A stretch of DNA of 64,000 nucleotides from Amblyornis subalaris (lineage: Eukaryota; Chordata; Aves; Passeriformes; Ptilonorhynchidae), in NCBI GenBank assembly GCA_018881555.1, contig JACAXG010000007.1, positions 11,513,235 through 11,577,234 on the forward strand, read 5' to 3'. Each line of letters starts with the position of its first letter. Within the stretch, counting starts at the first letter, position 1. The position numbers and the translations under genes are program-made. Under the pieces are notes generated by a model, which saw only the letters and a program-made list of their open reading frames with translations, did no database searches and had not been told where the DNA came from. Shown here one piece after another: positions 46,676 through 59,220 of this stretch.

Positions 46676-48649
46676 TGGTCTTTGTCCTCAGACTTATTGA
46701 ATATATATTGTTCAGGGCAGAAGGGGCTTTACTGTACGTGTGTGCAGTACTTAGCAGGCCGGAGCTTAGGACTCCACTGGGATTTTTGGGTACTGTGGTA
46801 GTAGTAAAATAATGAATGATAGCTTGCGTGCTGCTTTCCTCCCACTTCATCACTATTGCCATCCTGACCCTTTTCCTGCNTATAAAGTTCCCATATTGGC
46901 TTTGAAATGGTCTCCCGTGACTGTCAGTCTGTGCANGGATGGATGGGTGATGTGTAACTTATGCCACCAATGGGCATTTTGCATTTTTACTTCTTTGCCA
47001 GTTGCAGGTACCTTGATTTGGGAACAACCCCAGTCTGTAAACTCATTATTTGCTGAAGCTATGTTAAAAGTTTAATGGAGTAGTGAAAAAAACTGCTTGA
47101 GGAGTTTAAGGTGTTATTCGACCATCAAAAACCATTGTTGAAGCTTCAGCAAACTTTGTCGCATCCTGGTTGGAACAGCTATACTGGAACAAAGTGTTAC
47201 AATGTTTGCTTGAAAGTCCACAGCTAGACTTGCTGGGGAATGGTTATAACACATATTAGACAGAGTGGCTCTTAAGNAGTTTTTTTAAAAGCAAATTAAT
47301 CTGATTCTCAGAATTGCTTTCTCTAAAATTGCCGGTTGCCATGACCAACAGGGCTCTGGTGACTCTCNGGAATGTATCATTTTAAAAGGGATTGGAGATT
47401 AGTTAAACAGAGCTTCATCATCTGATGGAATAGCTAAAACATACATTTGCTTTATGACAAGTTGGCAATGAAAGGGATNTACGTGTTTTCAGTGGCCAGA
47501 GGTGCTGCTGTGTATTGTGGAGGTTCCCCTGTTGACACTTTGGCAACTTCTTTAGCTCTTCCCTTCATGACTTGGGTGGCAAGGCAAGAGCATGGCATAG
47601 CTGGGTATTGCCTAGGGCATCAGAGACCTTTCACTCAGGACAGGGGGAGGGGTCATGGTCTCTTTCCAAGAGAAAGCCAAAAATGGTGTCTTTATCTTTT
47701 GTGGTTTCCCTGGGTAGCAGCTTATCTGATAACGAGGGACTCAGAGCTATCTATTTAATCCCAGGGTCTAAAGGATGAAATTTTCCTTTTCCTAAATAGC
47801 ATAAAAGGNAAAACGAAACAAAACGATGCCTTCTGCATGTCATATTTGACTTTCACTGGCAACTTCTGCTTCTCCAACTGTTCGTTGCTAAAACGTGTGT
47901 TTGTTGTGGGTGGAGAACAGGGTAGTAAACACATGATCTTCTCCAAACATCAAGCAAATTTGGTGTCTCCCCCTCACTCCCTATTTTGAATCACAACTGA
48001 TTTTTCTTTAACCCCTTGGAAATAATTTGAAAATCCATGTTGTNTGCCTGTAAAGGATAAGTGTAACCATAAGATCCTGTGAGCTTAAGCTTAAAGTCTT
48101 TATGTTTCATACTCTGAATGGTGCTTTAGCACACACCTTCCTTAGTGTTATTTTTAAAGTAGTTATTCCTATTCCACCCTGTCCTGGAATTAACAATGTC
48201 TTTGTCATTAATGATCAAGGTAATTCCAGTAAGAAAAAAATCACATGAATTTTTAAAATGGTTCCAATTCATGCTTGTTTTCTTCTTCTTTTCACACTCT
48301 CCCGTGGAAACAATTATAAATGTATGAGAAAATGTATGGTTATGCAGGTCTATCCTTCAACAATGATTTTAATGTTTTGAATCTTACTCTAATANCCATA
48401 TGTCAGAACTTTGGAGGCTCAAATTTACTGGTCCTAACATCACTTCATGTTAGGCTGCAGGAAGCACTTGTAGCCTTCAAAGGACAGGAGCAGAGAGGGT
48501 TTTGTACGCACAGGACAAACCAGCCAGGATGCTGTGTGCATGTTCAGTGTGCAGAGCGTGTGCTGTGAGAGGCAAAGGCACTGGATGTAGCTCCACACCN
48601 AAAAGCAGGTGCTTCCTTGCTGATGCCCATCACCTTGGCTGTCTTGTTA
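46676..48649. other. Unremarkable stretch
   Basis: No gene recognised. Frames near 47447-47778 (103 and 68 codons) overlap in different frames and are not known proteins. Confidence 0.5.
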
Positions 48650-48760
48650 TTCCTGGAGCGTGAAGAACCTGCGTGTGGTCACGCGTTGTGTTCCGTGCTG
48701 TGCCACCTTCAGCAGTGCCCCTGCGCCCTCGCATTCCTGACTGCCGGCTGAAACACTTCC
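48650..48760. promoter_or_regulatory. Small CpG-rich patch
   Basis: About eight CpG occur in roughly 95 bp (48659-48754), clearly above the local background but too short for a CpG island. It may be a repeat remnant or a small regulatory element. No recognised motif order. Confidence 0.25.
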
Positions 48761-49783
48761 TTGTGGCAGTGCATCCCACCAGCTGCATCGAGGAGGCTTC
48801 TAGCAAGGTGCTGCTCGTTTCATGGTGTCCCTTCTTGGGCAAGGACGTGAGATAGCCAGACCTCTTCCAGGGCCGTTAGAAATCCTGTAGGAAAAAAGGT
48901 AGAGAAGCCTTGGTGCAGAGTTGTCTGGGATCATCTGCTGCAGCAGTTGAACATCGTTGTGCTGATCTCAATTCTTACTCTAACTTCTTTTTATTAAGAT
49001 CTGAATGTGAAAACCAACTTAGATGGTTATAAGATGTTACTGTGCAGTTCATTTCTCCTAACCTACTAGAGTGTATCCTTGCCNAAGGCAATACAACATG
49101 CTGTCAGATTGTCAGAGTGGAGTTGTACCAAACATGAAAAAGNAGGGNAAAAAAAAGCAAACCCCTTTTTTGTTCTGGCCTTAAATGCAGCAAGATGGCA
49201 AAGAAATCCAGTGTAAACCTTTAGGCAGTCTATGCCTTTATTGCAGCTCTTGAAAATAATCCAGTAAACAAGCAAGCAAGCANAATTTGGAGTGAATGGT
49301 GAAATGCTGTGTTTCTCTTTAGTCAGCTCTCTGCTGCTCAAAGATAGGTTAAATGTCTGGTGGAAGGAGGATTTGTGTATAGTCAAAGAGCCACGCTTTA
49401 TCCTAAAAATGACCTGATTGCCTAATTATTATTTTTCCCCCCAAACAGCTGTTGTAAATACCACCTAAACATGGACTGGAAGGGTTGGTATCTGTTTTTA
49501 CATTGCTCNCTTTATGTTTTCGTTCTGTGCTTCAAAGATTTGCTGTTAGTGGCTTTGTGGTTTGCCTCTCCCTTTTCCCCCCCAAGGAAAGAAAAACCTC
49601 CAAACCAAACCATTTTGTCAGGGATGTGAAAAATCTCAGAGTCAAGTTGCAGACTCGGNAGTAGAATATCTAAAACATTTTCTGATTTAATTTCGTAGAA
49701 TGGTACCCATCAAACCAGTGATGCATCCTTTAAAGAAATCATTATGTTTCCTAGTCNTAAGCTCATTGTATGTCAGTTGTTCT
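48761..49783. other. Unremarkable stretch
   Basis: No supported feature; several Ns. Confidence 0.5.
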
Positions 49784-49848
49784 GTATATACATGCATACA
49801 TGTATATATATATGTCTATGCATATATACCTGTGTGTGTGTGTGTATA
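49784..49848. repeat. TA/TG microsatellite
   Basis: Interrupted TATA, CATA and TG dinucleotide repeats, ending in a (TG)6-7 block at about 49832-49845. Likely polymorphic. Confidence 0.9.
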
Positions 49849-50880
49849 TCCACTAGGAAATTTAAGTAAATTAGGTAAGTAAGTGTGTCTCCTCTCCCCT
49901 GAAACCATTCCCTCTCAGCAGGGCTAACCTGCTCGGTAGCAGAGGGTAAATCCTTTCTGAAACACTTCCTGAAAGCTAAGTGCTCAAGAACTTGAAGAAA
50001 GGCTGAAATCAGTGAGCTTTGGGCACCTCAATGCTGTCCCTTAGTAATTCTGCATTGCTGTGTAACCTCACATCCTGAACCCTGTCCCACTGGTGTAAGA
50101 AGGGACAATGAATATGTAGTGAGCACCTTTACAGTATTTTGTATTCCCTTGGATGTTGGCCTCATATTTTATTACCTGCCAAGTGTTNAAATGCTGAAGA
50201 CACAGTTACTAACATCGTTTTGACTCCTTAGTGCTGTTTGTTTCAGAGGTATCGCTGTGCTCCAGCAGCAGTGATNAATTTATTTTCTCCTGACTATTGC
50301 AAAATATCTGTCTGTCTATCTATCTATGTATTTACCTGGGTGATTCTGCAGATGGGGAAGTCAAGGTTGGAGAACTCTACCTGCTGGCTGCGGTTTTGGG
50401 GTCAGACTGGCCTGCACAGAGATTGTGTGCTGTGCTCTGTTTATTCAAAGCACAAGCTCCCCTGACTTCAGTTGTGGTTTTATGTGCACTAAACTTCTGC
50501 AGTGGAAATCCTCAGTTCTCACTTTGGCTTTCCTTTGTCTTTTTGGAAGTACAACTCTCACTTCAGCCTCTCAGATTTATTCCTGTTGGATGGGGGAGCC
50601 CGAACCAGAAAAGGATGATGGTGGTGACCTGGAAGGCAGGAATGCTGTAAACACCTTCTGCCTCAGGACAAGTCAGGTCTTCACAGAAAGCTCTTGGAAA
50701 TGTGTGCGTTGAGTAGAAGGGAGCAATGCAGAGGGCCTTTCAGGAGGAAGGAGAAAAGGCATCTGGCAGCATGAGAAATAGCCAGCATTGTTCTTATNGG
50801 AACATCCAGTTTGGGAAAGCCAGAGACATGAATCAATTCCTGTTGCCAGGGGCTGAAGCAGAGAAATTGGTAGGTCTCCA
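49849..50880. other. Unremarkable stretch
   Basis: Contains a small TCTG/TCTA repeat at 50307-50328. Overlapping frames of 75-117 codons at 50238-50712 have no recognised product. Confidence 0.5.
50307..50328. repeat. (TCTG)(TCTA) tetranucleotide microsatellite
   Basis: Three TCTG-type units followed by three TCTA units. Simple sequence. Confidence 0.85.
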
Positions 50881-50885
50881 CTGAA

Positions 50886-50965
50886 GTGGTCCTGTGCAGG
50901 GCCAGGAGTTGGACTTTGATGATCCTTGTGGGTCCCTTCCTACTCAGGATATTCCATGATGCTTT
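50886..50965 (+). mobile_element. CR1 3'-terminal stub
   Basis: The order GCCAGGAGTTGGACTTTGATG, then ATCCTTGTGGGTCCCTTCC and ATATTCCATGATGCT, matches the CR1 3' end (GGGGTTGGACTAGATGA, TCCCTTCCAACCC, ATTCTGTGATTCT). Only about 80 bp remain, with several substitutions, so it is an old, severely truncated insertion. Other sources are unlikely given the order of the three blocks. Confidence 0.75.
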
Positions 50966-51080
50966 GGTTCTTTGAAGTGCTGCTGCATGCCCAGTGCCTC
51001 CCAGCGCTTGCCTGCTCTCATCTTGCTGGGTGCTGCCAGCTCTGCCTGCTGGGCTCTGAGTGCCTCCCAGCNCTGCCATA
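50966..51080. repeat. Local GC-rich repeat words
   Basis: GTGCCTCCCAGC occurs twice (near 50995 and 51060), with several CTGCCTGCT/GCTGGGTGC variants between, suggesting local duplication of a GC-rich segment. Confidence 0.5.
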
Positions 51081-54000
51081 TTCTGCTGAATGTGCTTTTT
51101 TCTTCGCACAGCTGTGTTCATTTTCCTGAAGTGGAGTCCCTTGTGAGGCTCCCTGCCTCAGGAATTCGTTCATCAGCCTGCAGGATTCAAAAATAGCATC
51201 CAACCTTCTGCAGGGACTCCCTGNCTGGAGTAAACAGAGNGGCCCTGTGCCATGACTCCACACACTTCAGTAGCCAAGCATCTCTTCTGGGCACTTTGCT
51301 CTTATTTACCTGTGAAAAGGAGCTGGCACTTGGGGTTCTCGATTTCTCCAAAGCCTTAAGCTGCCTCTGGCTGACCTCCATCCACAGCAGAGGAAAGGAG
51401 GCCAGACTGAGCAGTGCCTGCTGACCCTGCCACGGTGACTCTCTTGGGGGAGGAAGGCATCTTTGGTTCCAGATGCAAACTGGCTCCACACAGCTTGCTG
51501 GGGCTCAGTTGCTGCCTCCCAGTAGAGATGAGAAGTTACGTGAATCCACTTCCCCCAGAGGAGTGCAGTGCTGCTGCCTTCCCGTGCCAGTAAGTTCTTC
51601 CTCCCTGGGAAGTGAAATGGCTACAAGGTGTAAAAAGTTCGTGTGGACTTTGGAAGCGAGCCTCTCTTTTGGGGTCCCGTTGCTTTCTCTCTTTTATGCC
51701 TTACTGGTATTTATGGAGATTTTTTCGTTGTGAAGAAACTGGAAAGTCCGCTAAGTCCTTCCTTTTAAATATGTGTTCCCAGTGTTGTTTCATTTCCGGG
51801 CTAAGGCATAATGTAGCTATCAAAGCCTCCCCCTTGGGCTCACCGTGCACTGTAGCATATTTTTGGCCTTAAGCAAGGGAAACAGATGATAAGCTGAAGC
51901 AAGTCATCCTTGTGTTGAAAGTGCCAGAGTGGGGCCAGCAATCCCTGCTGCTGCCAGTATGGACCTGCTACGGACGCCTCATTTTCCATTTTTCAGTGCN
52001 CTGTGCCAGCTGCTTCTTTTCAAGGCGGTGCAATGTCCTAGGAAGTCATGGTGCAGGGGAAATGATCAACACGCTCTTAGTCCAGAAGGAATGTAGCTGT
52101 GGGAGGAGCACCAGATACATCCAGCAGCATTGTCCCTTGAACCTCTCAATTGCCTGTTGATATTTGGAGTTCCTGGGAAGCTGTCTGTGCTACTACTCCT
52201 TGCTGAGGGTTGATATTTGCAGGAAGCATTTGAAATCCTGCCGTGACAACTTTTTTGAACACAGGGCATTACTCAGAAAGTTTCCTGTCTGCTGTCAAAA
52301 ATGCCAAACCTTTTGGTTGCCCTCAAAGACCTGGAAGCCTTGGAGCCCTTCCAGGCTTTCCTGCTGTTGGAAGTATTCTGTGTAACAAATACCCCAAAGA
52401 CGACTTCAGAGCAGTATGGCTCTGATTGCAGTACAAGACTATCAAATGGTTCCTCTCACCCTTGGATTATTTTTATTTTACCCTTTTCCTAGAAACAGGG
52501 GCCTATGCCTTGCCTGCCCTCCACTCCAGTCCCTAATTCAAGTCCCATGGCAAATACCAGCAGTGTTACTGCTTTCAGGAAAGCTGGAGTGTCCTTTGGC
52601 TTGTCAGAGTTCATGCAAATAGAGTTGTCTTTTCTAGGGTAACAAGTGGTTGATTTTGTGATCCAACCTCCTGTTTTAACCCACTGGATTGGGAACCCAG
52701 TTGGACACAGGTTTGNATGCTACATATATAGGAAAGAAAAATATTTGCCAGATGTCAGAAACTATGTTTCTCATGTTGCAGTGACAGTAAATTCTCTACG
52801 TTCCTTATAAAGTAGCCTGTGTTTTATTCATTCCTGATGATGTGAGATGTACCAGCTCCTTTCTGGGCCATATCCCTTGCTATATTCCTCTTGGTGTAGT
52901 CAGCAATGTACAAGACAATTACGATTATTTACTCTCCAAAGTGCTGTGATTAAAAGAGAAAGCTGACTTGTAAGCATCTTTGAGGATAAGTGTAAGTCCT
53001 CTGTTATTTGGGGAAAAAAGATGAGCTGAAAACTGCTCCCAAACATGTTATCTGTAAAACCTTTATTTATTTGCCTGGTTTTATCCCGCCATTTTCTTTG
53101 CTATTTAGATGGATGGAATGGTATTTTATGAGTTGTGTTAACTAAATCTTAGCTGCAAATTGACTCTAAGGTAGGAACTGCTATGAAACGGAGATGAGCC
53201 ACTCCAGGATTTTATTGCATAGTGTCTAGAGCTGCTGCTGATCTGAAATATTTGCAGCTTGCCAGTGCCCAGGTGCTGGGTGGCTCTTGGCTCACCAGGG
53301 TGCAGTACTCAAGTCAGGCTGAAGGATGTAGATACTCAGGAATTAGAGGGCNGCAGACCTGCTGAGCAGGACCACAAATCATGCATTAGCTTGCGTTTGC
53401 ACAGTGCTCTGAAGATGATAAATGCTGCCTAAATGTTCACTTGAGCTTCAGCATGAATTAAATCCAATAGAAACATGGTTTGGGTTTTATTTTCGAAACA
53501 TTGGAACTGGACAAAGAGTTTTTGTAGTGGTTTTCTGGTTTTGTTAATTTAAATATTTATGAGAAGTATGGGAAAAAGATTTNATTAAGAAAGAAATCTT
53601 GCAGTATTCGTCTTCATATGTAGTTCTGTGGCATAACTGAAGCACCAAATCCTGCAGATTCCTTTGCTTTTGTGGCTACAGTAAAACATGTATGATGACA
53701 CTGAGAAGGGTAATCAGAATTTGGATGTAGCTTTCCCCTGATCCTGAAAAATTTTGCAACAGGAGTTACCACTAGTTTCCCTCTTCCTGGAGCAGGGCAC
53801 AGACTGACCAGCAATGACTGCNCTCACTGTGGTTGGAGCAGTGAGCTGAAATCCTGGCACTGGGATAGCTGGCTAGTGCTACACAGAAATCCAGAGCAGC
53901 TGAGCCATCAGTCCCTTCCAGCCTGGAAATGGGAGAATCTGGGCTAGGATTCAGGGGAACGCTGCCCAGAGCTAGGCTTTAAAACACAGCCTTGCAAGTC

Positions 54001-55663
54001 TCAGACGTGCTAAGACCCCGGTGGCTCCTGTGGATGTCAAAAGCTGCCTTGGGAGTCTCGGCCACTTTGTCCAGGTGACTGAAGGCTTTAGGACTGGTTC
54101 TGGGAACCTCAGCCTGTGTTTCTGGGGGATTTATCTTCTCGCAGCCCTGACTTGTGTTTGNAGCAGCGAGGATGCTGCCTGCCTGATGAAGGTATGACAT
54201 GCAAGGACCTATAAGGTCTTAGCAATTGATAAAAGTATATAGGGAGGTTTGTTGGGTTTTTCCCCACTCCCAGTAAGCCTTGCTGGGTAAGACAGTCCCT
54301 CTCAGTTTAATTTCTTTGTGCTCTTCATCCTCCTACTGTGCTGTGCACAATCTCAGCCTTTAACATTTTTCACCTTGTTGAATTCACTGTGTCTATTAGT
54401 GCAGTGGATGAGTCATCCAGCATATTTAAGCACAAACCTTGGGAGAAGATAGCTCTAAAATTGCCTTTTCTACTGGAAGCTGATAAGCTCATTACATATG
54501 CAAAAAAGGATACGTATATCAGGCAAAGCCAATATATGACTTGGTAGCGAAGACCAGTCGGAAATACAAAATATATGTAATGATGAATTTANACACCGTG
54601 CTAAATCACAGCTTTGCCATTTTATTAGACATTCCTACCTCAACTATGAAAGTTTTAGCTATCATATAAATCTGTCTCTTAATAGTTAGCAGTTACAGTT
54701 CTTTATAATTTATTTATCTGGTACTGCTCAGCAAAAATGCACCTTCCTGTCAATTTCCTTTATATACTACATTTTGTCTAATGCTGTGAGCCCCAATTTT
54801 TTGCTGTGCTCTCTCTCCTGGTGCCAGGTGAATGATAGAANTACAGTCTAGAGGTTGTGAAGATAGGTGTTAAAAGGGCTTGAGATGGGCTTCTGCAAGC
54901 AGCTTCTCACGTTTATTCTCNGGGACCACCCAGTGCTTGGGGTTTGCTTAGCACTGTGGGCAGTGGGGCCTCTTACAGCAGTTCGAACTGAACATGGGAA
55001 GTGTACATCAGCCATCAGGGATTGCTGGTGTCCCAGTTCAGACCAGTCACTATCATTTTTATCACCGTAACGTGACAGTTAGTGGAATCACTTGTTCCTG
55101 ATGTGGGAATAGGTGTGAACATCTTTGAAAAGCATTCCAGGAGATCCCAACCAGCTAATAAATGAATCAATTTAATAAATTATATTTGAACATGGCTTGT
55201 GATGCTGGTCAGGTATGTGTACAGACTGCCTTTCAGGGTGGTTCTCACCTCAGCTGTCATGGTNCCCCCCAGCCATTGGTGTGAAGCAGCGATTGACATC
55301 TGGGAGCCACGATGGGTTTGTCCAATCCTTCTTTTCATTTAGGTCATTAGCGTCTCACCACCAATTCCAGTCAGTCAAGAGAGTGGTATTCAATCTTGAG
55401 TTTANCAAATGTTTTTTAATTTTTATCTCGAAGGTTTTTACTGATAAATCTAATACTGGATGAAAACGTACTGCCTCTCAATATTCTGCNAAGTGACTAG
55501 CACTTTTTTGTTTTCTTCATGCTGTTTAAACAATTATAGTCTCCCTTTGCCATTCACTTGATGGTTTTTTTAACCAGTATTCTTGTTCTCATAAAATGTT
55601 TTGGATGCTGTATCTCTGTTCATTCTTCTCCATATTATTGAAGAAGCACCAGCAGGAATGGGG
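51081..55663. other. Unremarkable stretch
   Basis: No recognised gene or element. An octamer ATGCAAAT is at 52613-52620. Short frames only. Confidence 0.5.
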
Positions 55664-55726
55664 TTTCTCTGTGAGGTTCAGCAGAGAGCAGATTCAGAAT
55701 TCAGATTTCTCTGTGGCGTTCAGCAG
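55664..55726. repeat. 21-bp direct repeat with 42-bp period
   Basis: TTTCTCTGTGAGGTTCAGCAG (55664-55684) recurs with two changes at 55706-55726. The period of 42 is a multiple of three, so the short frame 55601-55786 shows a repeated FLCxVQQ motif. That frame is only 61 codons and is not otherwise gene-like. Confidence 0.8.
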
Positions 55727-58700
55727 CTGATGCTTTTTGGCCAAATGACCTCTGTAATGGTTTATGCAAAAAGAAGGGAAATTTAAAGCATTTTTTTGTT
55801 CTAATTACTAGAGGTCTGCCTTCTTCGTTTCGGGTCAAACCATTAGTAAGATCTCCTTTTCNGTGTTAGGGAAAGCCTGAGCAATGCTCACCATATTAAG
55901 AGCTGATTGTTCCTTTCGTATATCTAAACACAAGCCAACTGTGAATAAAACTGTGGTNTCCATTGAGCCCTCCATGTGCGGAACTTCCTTATAGGGAAAC
56001 CCCAGAAAAGTGCACTTTTTCCTTAATGCCTTTATTTATTTATTTTTTAATTCAGAAAGGATTAATAATTTACGTGACTTGTGGAAAACATATTGCCAAA
56101 ACCAATGTGCCTAGAAGATAGTCAGGTTCTAATTATTGGCTTCAACTGATTGCAGTTTTCTAGAAGTAGAAAGTATCTATAATGTGGGCTTAAAATGGGT
56201 TAACAAAAAAGTCACCCTGTTGGTTGGTGCTTTTGTTATCAAGTAACATTACACAAAAGCTCTGATTTACTCGAAACCAGTGTCTCTGCCAGTTCCTGCA
56301 ATAGTTTTTTCTCACAGCCATCCCATTCAGTATGTCGTAGTAATTTAAATAAGTAATTTAGCTCCTTAAAAAAAGCATATGATTACCTGGAATACTTTCC
56401 TGCATTTTTAATTTGCTTTTACTTGTGTCAGACTACTGATGACATTGCAAAATGAAATGAATATTTGATTGCAGAGTTTATAGCAAATGCAGGTCTAATT
56501 GCTCAAGCCAGTCATGTTTACATATCTGATGCCATCAAACTTCTTTTGGAAAAATACAGCAAGACCCGAGTCTGGCAAGAGCCCTTAACCACATCCTAAA
56601 TTTTCATCCACATAAGTTTTATGGAGGCTGCTGAGACTTCTCAGTTATTTGAAGCTGAGAAGGGGACTGACTTGTTTTCCTTGAGCAGCAGTGATGCTGA
56701 GGTTTACACCCTGTGTTAGGAATGGTGTGGCAGCATGAGCTGGTGGGTCCTGGTATCNGAGAGCACATGTAGAGTTAAGCTCATGGTTAAACTGTGCAGT
56801 TGGTTGCTTTGCTGTACCCATCAGCTGAATGAAAGAGAAGTGCTACTGTGAGCATCCATCTTGTCTGAGATTCAAGAAGAAGCCAAGAAAGCGTCGGTTT
56901 TGCTGTTTGGTCAGGTGTGTCAAATGCAAGTGGCAGCTTGGCANCAGAAGGACTCTTCTGTCACGGATATTTAAGCAAGTTATTAAAAAACTTGTTCTTT
57001 TCCTTTCTGTGAAAAAATGTGGTGAGTAGCTGAGAGATGATTTGTTTATGCTGGTTAACTGCAAACAAAACTTTATTGTTTACCTCTTAAAAAAATTAGG
57101 ATGGAACCAAGCAAGGAAATATAGAAAGTGAAAAAAAAAAAGCTGTTGAAAAGCAGTGAACTTCTCAGCACACAGAGAAAACCTGTGTTAGTGAGAGCTG
57201 NTTCTGTGCTACCTCTGGAAAACTAACATCTACAACAACTAAAATGTTCCAAAGGGAAANTCAGATTTTGATTTGATTATTAGTTACCCTTTTTGTATCA
57301 CAGCACATAACTTGAGGCATTTGTTNTTAATTCCAGAAGTTTTCCTGAATAAGGAGGATTACGCAAATTGATGGCCTGGATCTGAGCAGCAGTAGTGGCA
57401 CANCACCTGTTTTAGTTGAGTGCCCTGTTTGGTGGTGTGATGCTTCACCTGCATGACATGGGGTGACATAGGTAAAGAGCAGGCTTGAGTGTCTAAACCT
57501 TCATTAAAGCTCTTGCAGGGTGATGGAGGAGGATGACTCCTGAGGATTTTAATGGAGTTGCATGTGTGTGGCAGATATTGTTAGGCACACCATGAAAGGT
57601 GCGAGTAGCCCACCTCAGGAAAGTTTCCTGTACGCCTAGAGCAGCTGTTGTTCCCCTTGGGCTTGGGATGTGTCTGACACTTGATCCTGGAGCTGCTAGG
57701 AGCCGGAATCTGTCTGCTTGTAACCTGTTCCACTTTCTGGTGCAAAGAAGAAAATACTTCTAATGTGAAATCCATTTTAAAACACACATGTAAAAAAAAA
57801 AAAGCCCCTACAGCTGTTTGAAAGCTGTTCGGAAGTATGGCATGTTAGAAATAGTCCCAGCTGAAATGGATTAGCAGGCAGAGTTCAAGTGAGGAGGTCA
57901 AATTTGTAAACTGAATGCAATTTATCTTGTGGCACTGAAGTTTATCACATGGTTGCAGGAATAAAGAAATACCACACACATGCACATATTCACACCTAAT
58001 AATTTAAGAATAACTGGAAAAGGTCTTAAAAGACATTAAAAGGCTTCTGATGACATCATGCTNTCTGAGGTAATAAAACAAAGATGGTTGAANTCAGTTC
58101 CAAAATAACTGTAGCCAGAGATGTCTTTATATGCCAGTCTTTATATATATTTCATGTCCCAGGAAAAAGGTGATTGAATCATAATATTGCATACTAACTG
58201 GAGACACTGGTTAAGATTTTCNCTCCCATGGATTTCTTCTTGCTACATTTAATTTGTTTACTTTACATTTACAGAGATTTTTTAATGTCTGGATTAGCAG
58301 CATTTACAGATCTTCAAAACTTGTGGGATGCTTTGCCCTGTAAAAAATCAAAAGAAAAGTTCTTTGGGGCATGACAGTGTAGTTTCCTTGGAACCTCTCC
58401 TTTTGGGAAAGTTTTATTTTCTGCTTTAGAAGGAGCAGGAGCCATTTCCCCCTCCTTTTTTAAATCTTCATCATTAGCTGGAAGGTTTCTCATTGAATTC
58501 GGGTAGCAGATTGTTGGATAGTTGATTTCATGAGGGTGTCTGCATAGAGACCCCCCTGCTTTCCTGCTGGCTTCAGATCCTGGCGGTGCAGGATTTCCAA
58601 GGCCTGTGCTTTGCCAGTGCTGCAGTGTTGGTGATCTTCGCTGTGTTATTCACATGTGGTATTTTCCCTGACAGGATACAAAACTCATAGAATAAGTTTG

Positions 58701-59040
58701 TAGAAGCTCATTTAAAGGTCATGAAGATGCTCTGGAAAATCTGGTCGTCCTGGGACTTGGTAGGTTGGACTGTGTTGTCTTGAGACAATGCAGCCTATTG
58801 ATAACCTTTGGTCTTGGCTATGAATATCATCTAAGGTTGTGCATGTGTGTTCATCATGGTTTGATGTGGGAAGGTATTCTTCTGTAATTTGAAAGATGTT
58901 TCCTAATGTCACCAAAACAGAGAAGGTGATGGACCTCCTTATGAAGGAGGACTGTGACTGGTGAGCCATTGGAAATTAAAAGGTTGGGATAATTCTGAAT
59001 TTTAGTCACATTTGGTGCNAAGTTTAATGATAAGGACATT
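55727..59040. other. Unremarkable stretch
   Basis: No supported gene. A-rich runs near 57129 and 57791. The 66-codon frame at 56829-57029 is rich in K, R and C but unrecognised, with an N inside. Confidence 0.45.
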
Positions 59041-59220
59041 TTTTGAAAGACACTTTAAATGGTGCAAACTCCAGCGAAAGATGTTAGTGTCACATTAATA
59101 ATAATTATTTAGAAGTGTGACAAACTCATCTTGAGCAGCCTCTATTAGANGCAATTTTGGAATGAAATTTAAAGTAGAAGGTAATTTCTAGATGCAATTA
59201 AAAACTTGTCAGAGTGGAGA
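59041..59220. promoter_or_regulatory. AT-rich element with small inverted repeat
   Basis: TGTCACA (59088-59094) and TGTGACA (59116-59122) flank an AT-only core including TAATAATAATTATT. The texture suggests a conserved non-coding element, but this was not tested. Confidence 0.2.

Noticed and set aside
53895..53940. CR1 fragment from CAGTCCCTTCCAGCCTGG
   Set aside because: A single short word match without the neighbouring GGTTGGACT or terminal ATTCTGTG blocks.
58684..58740. Minus-strand CR1 3' end, from TCATAGAATAAGTTTG
   Set aside because: The match ends after about 20 bases and the rest does not follow the CR1 order.
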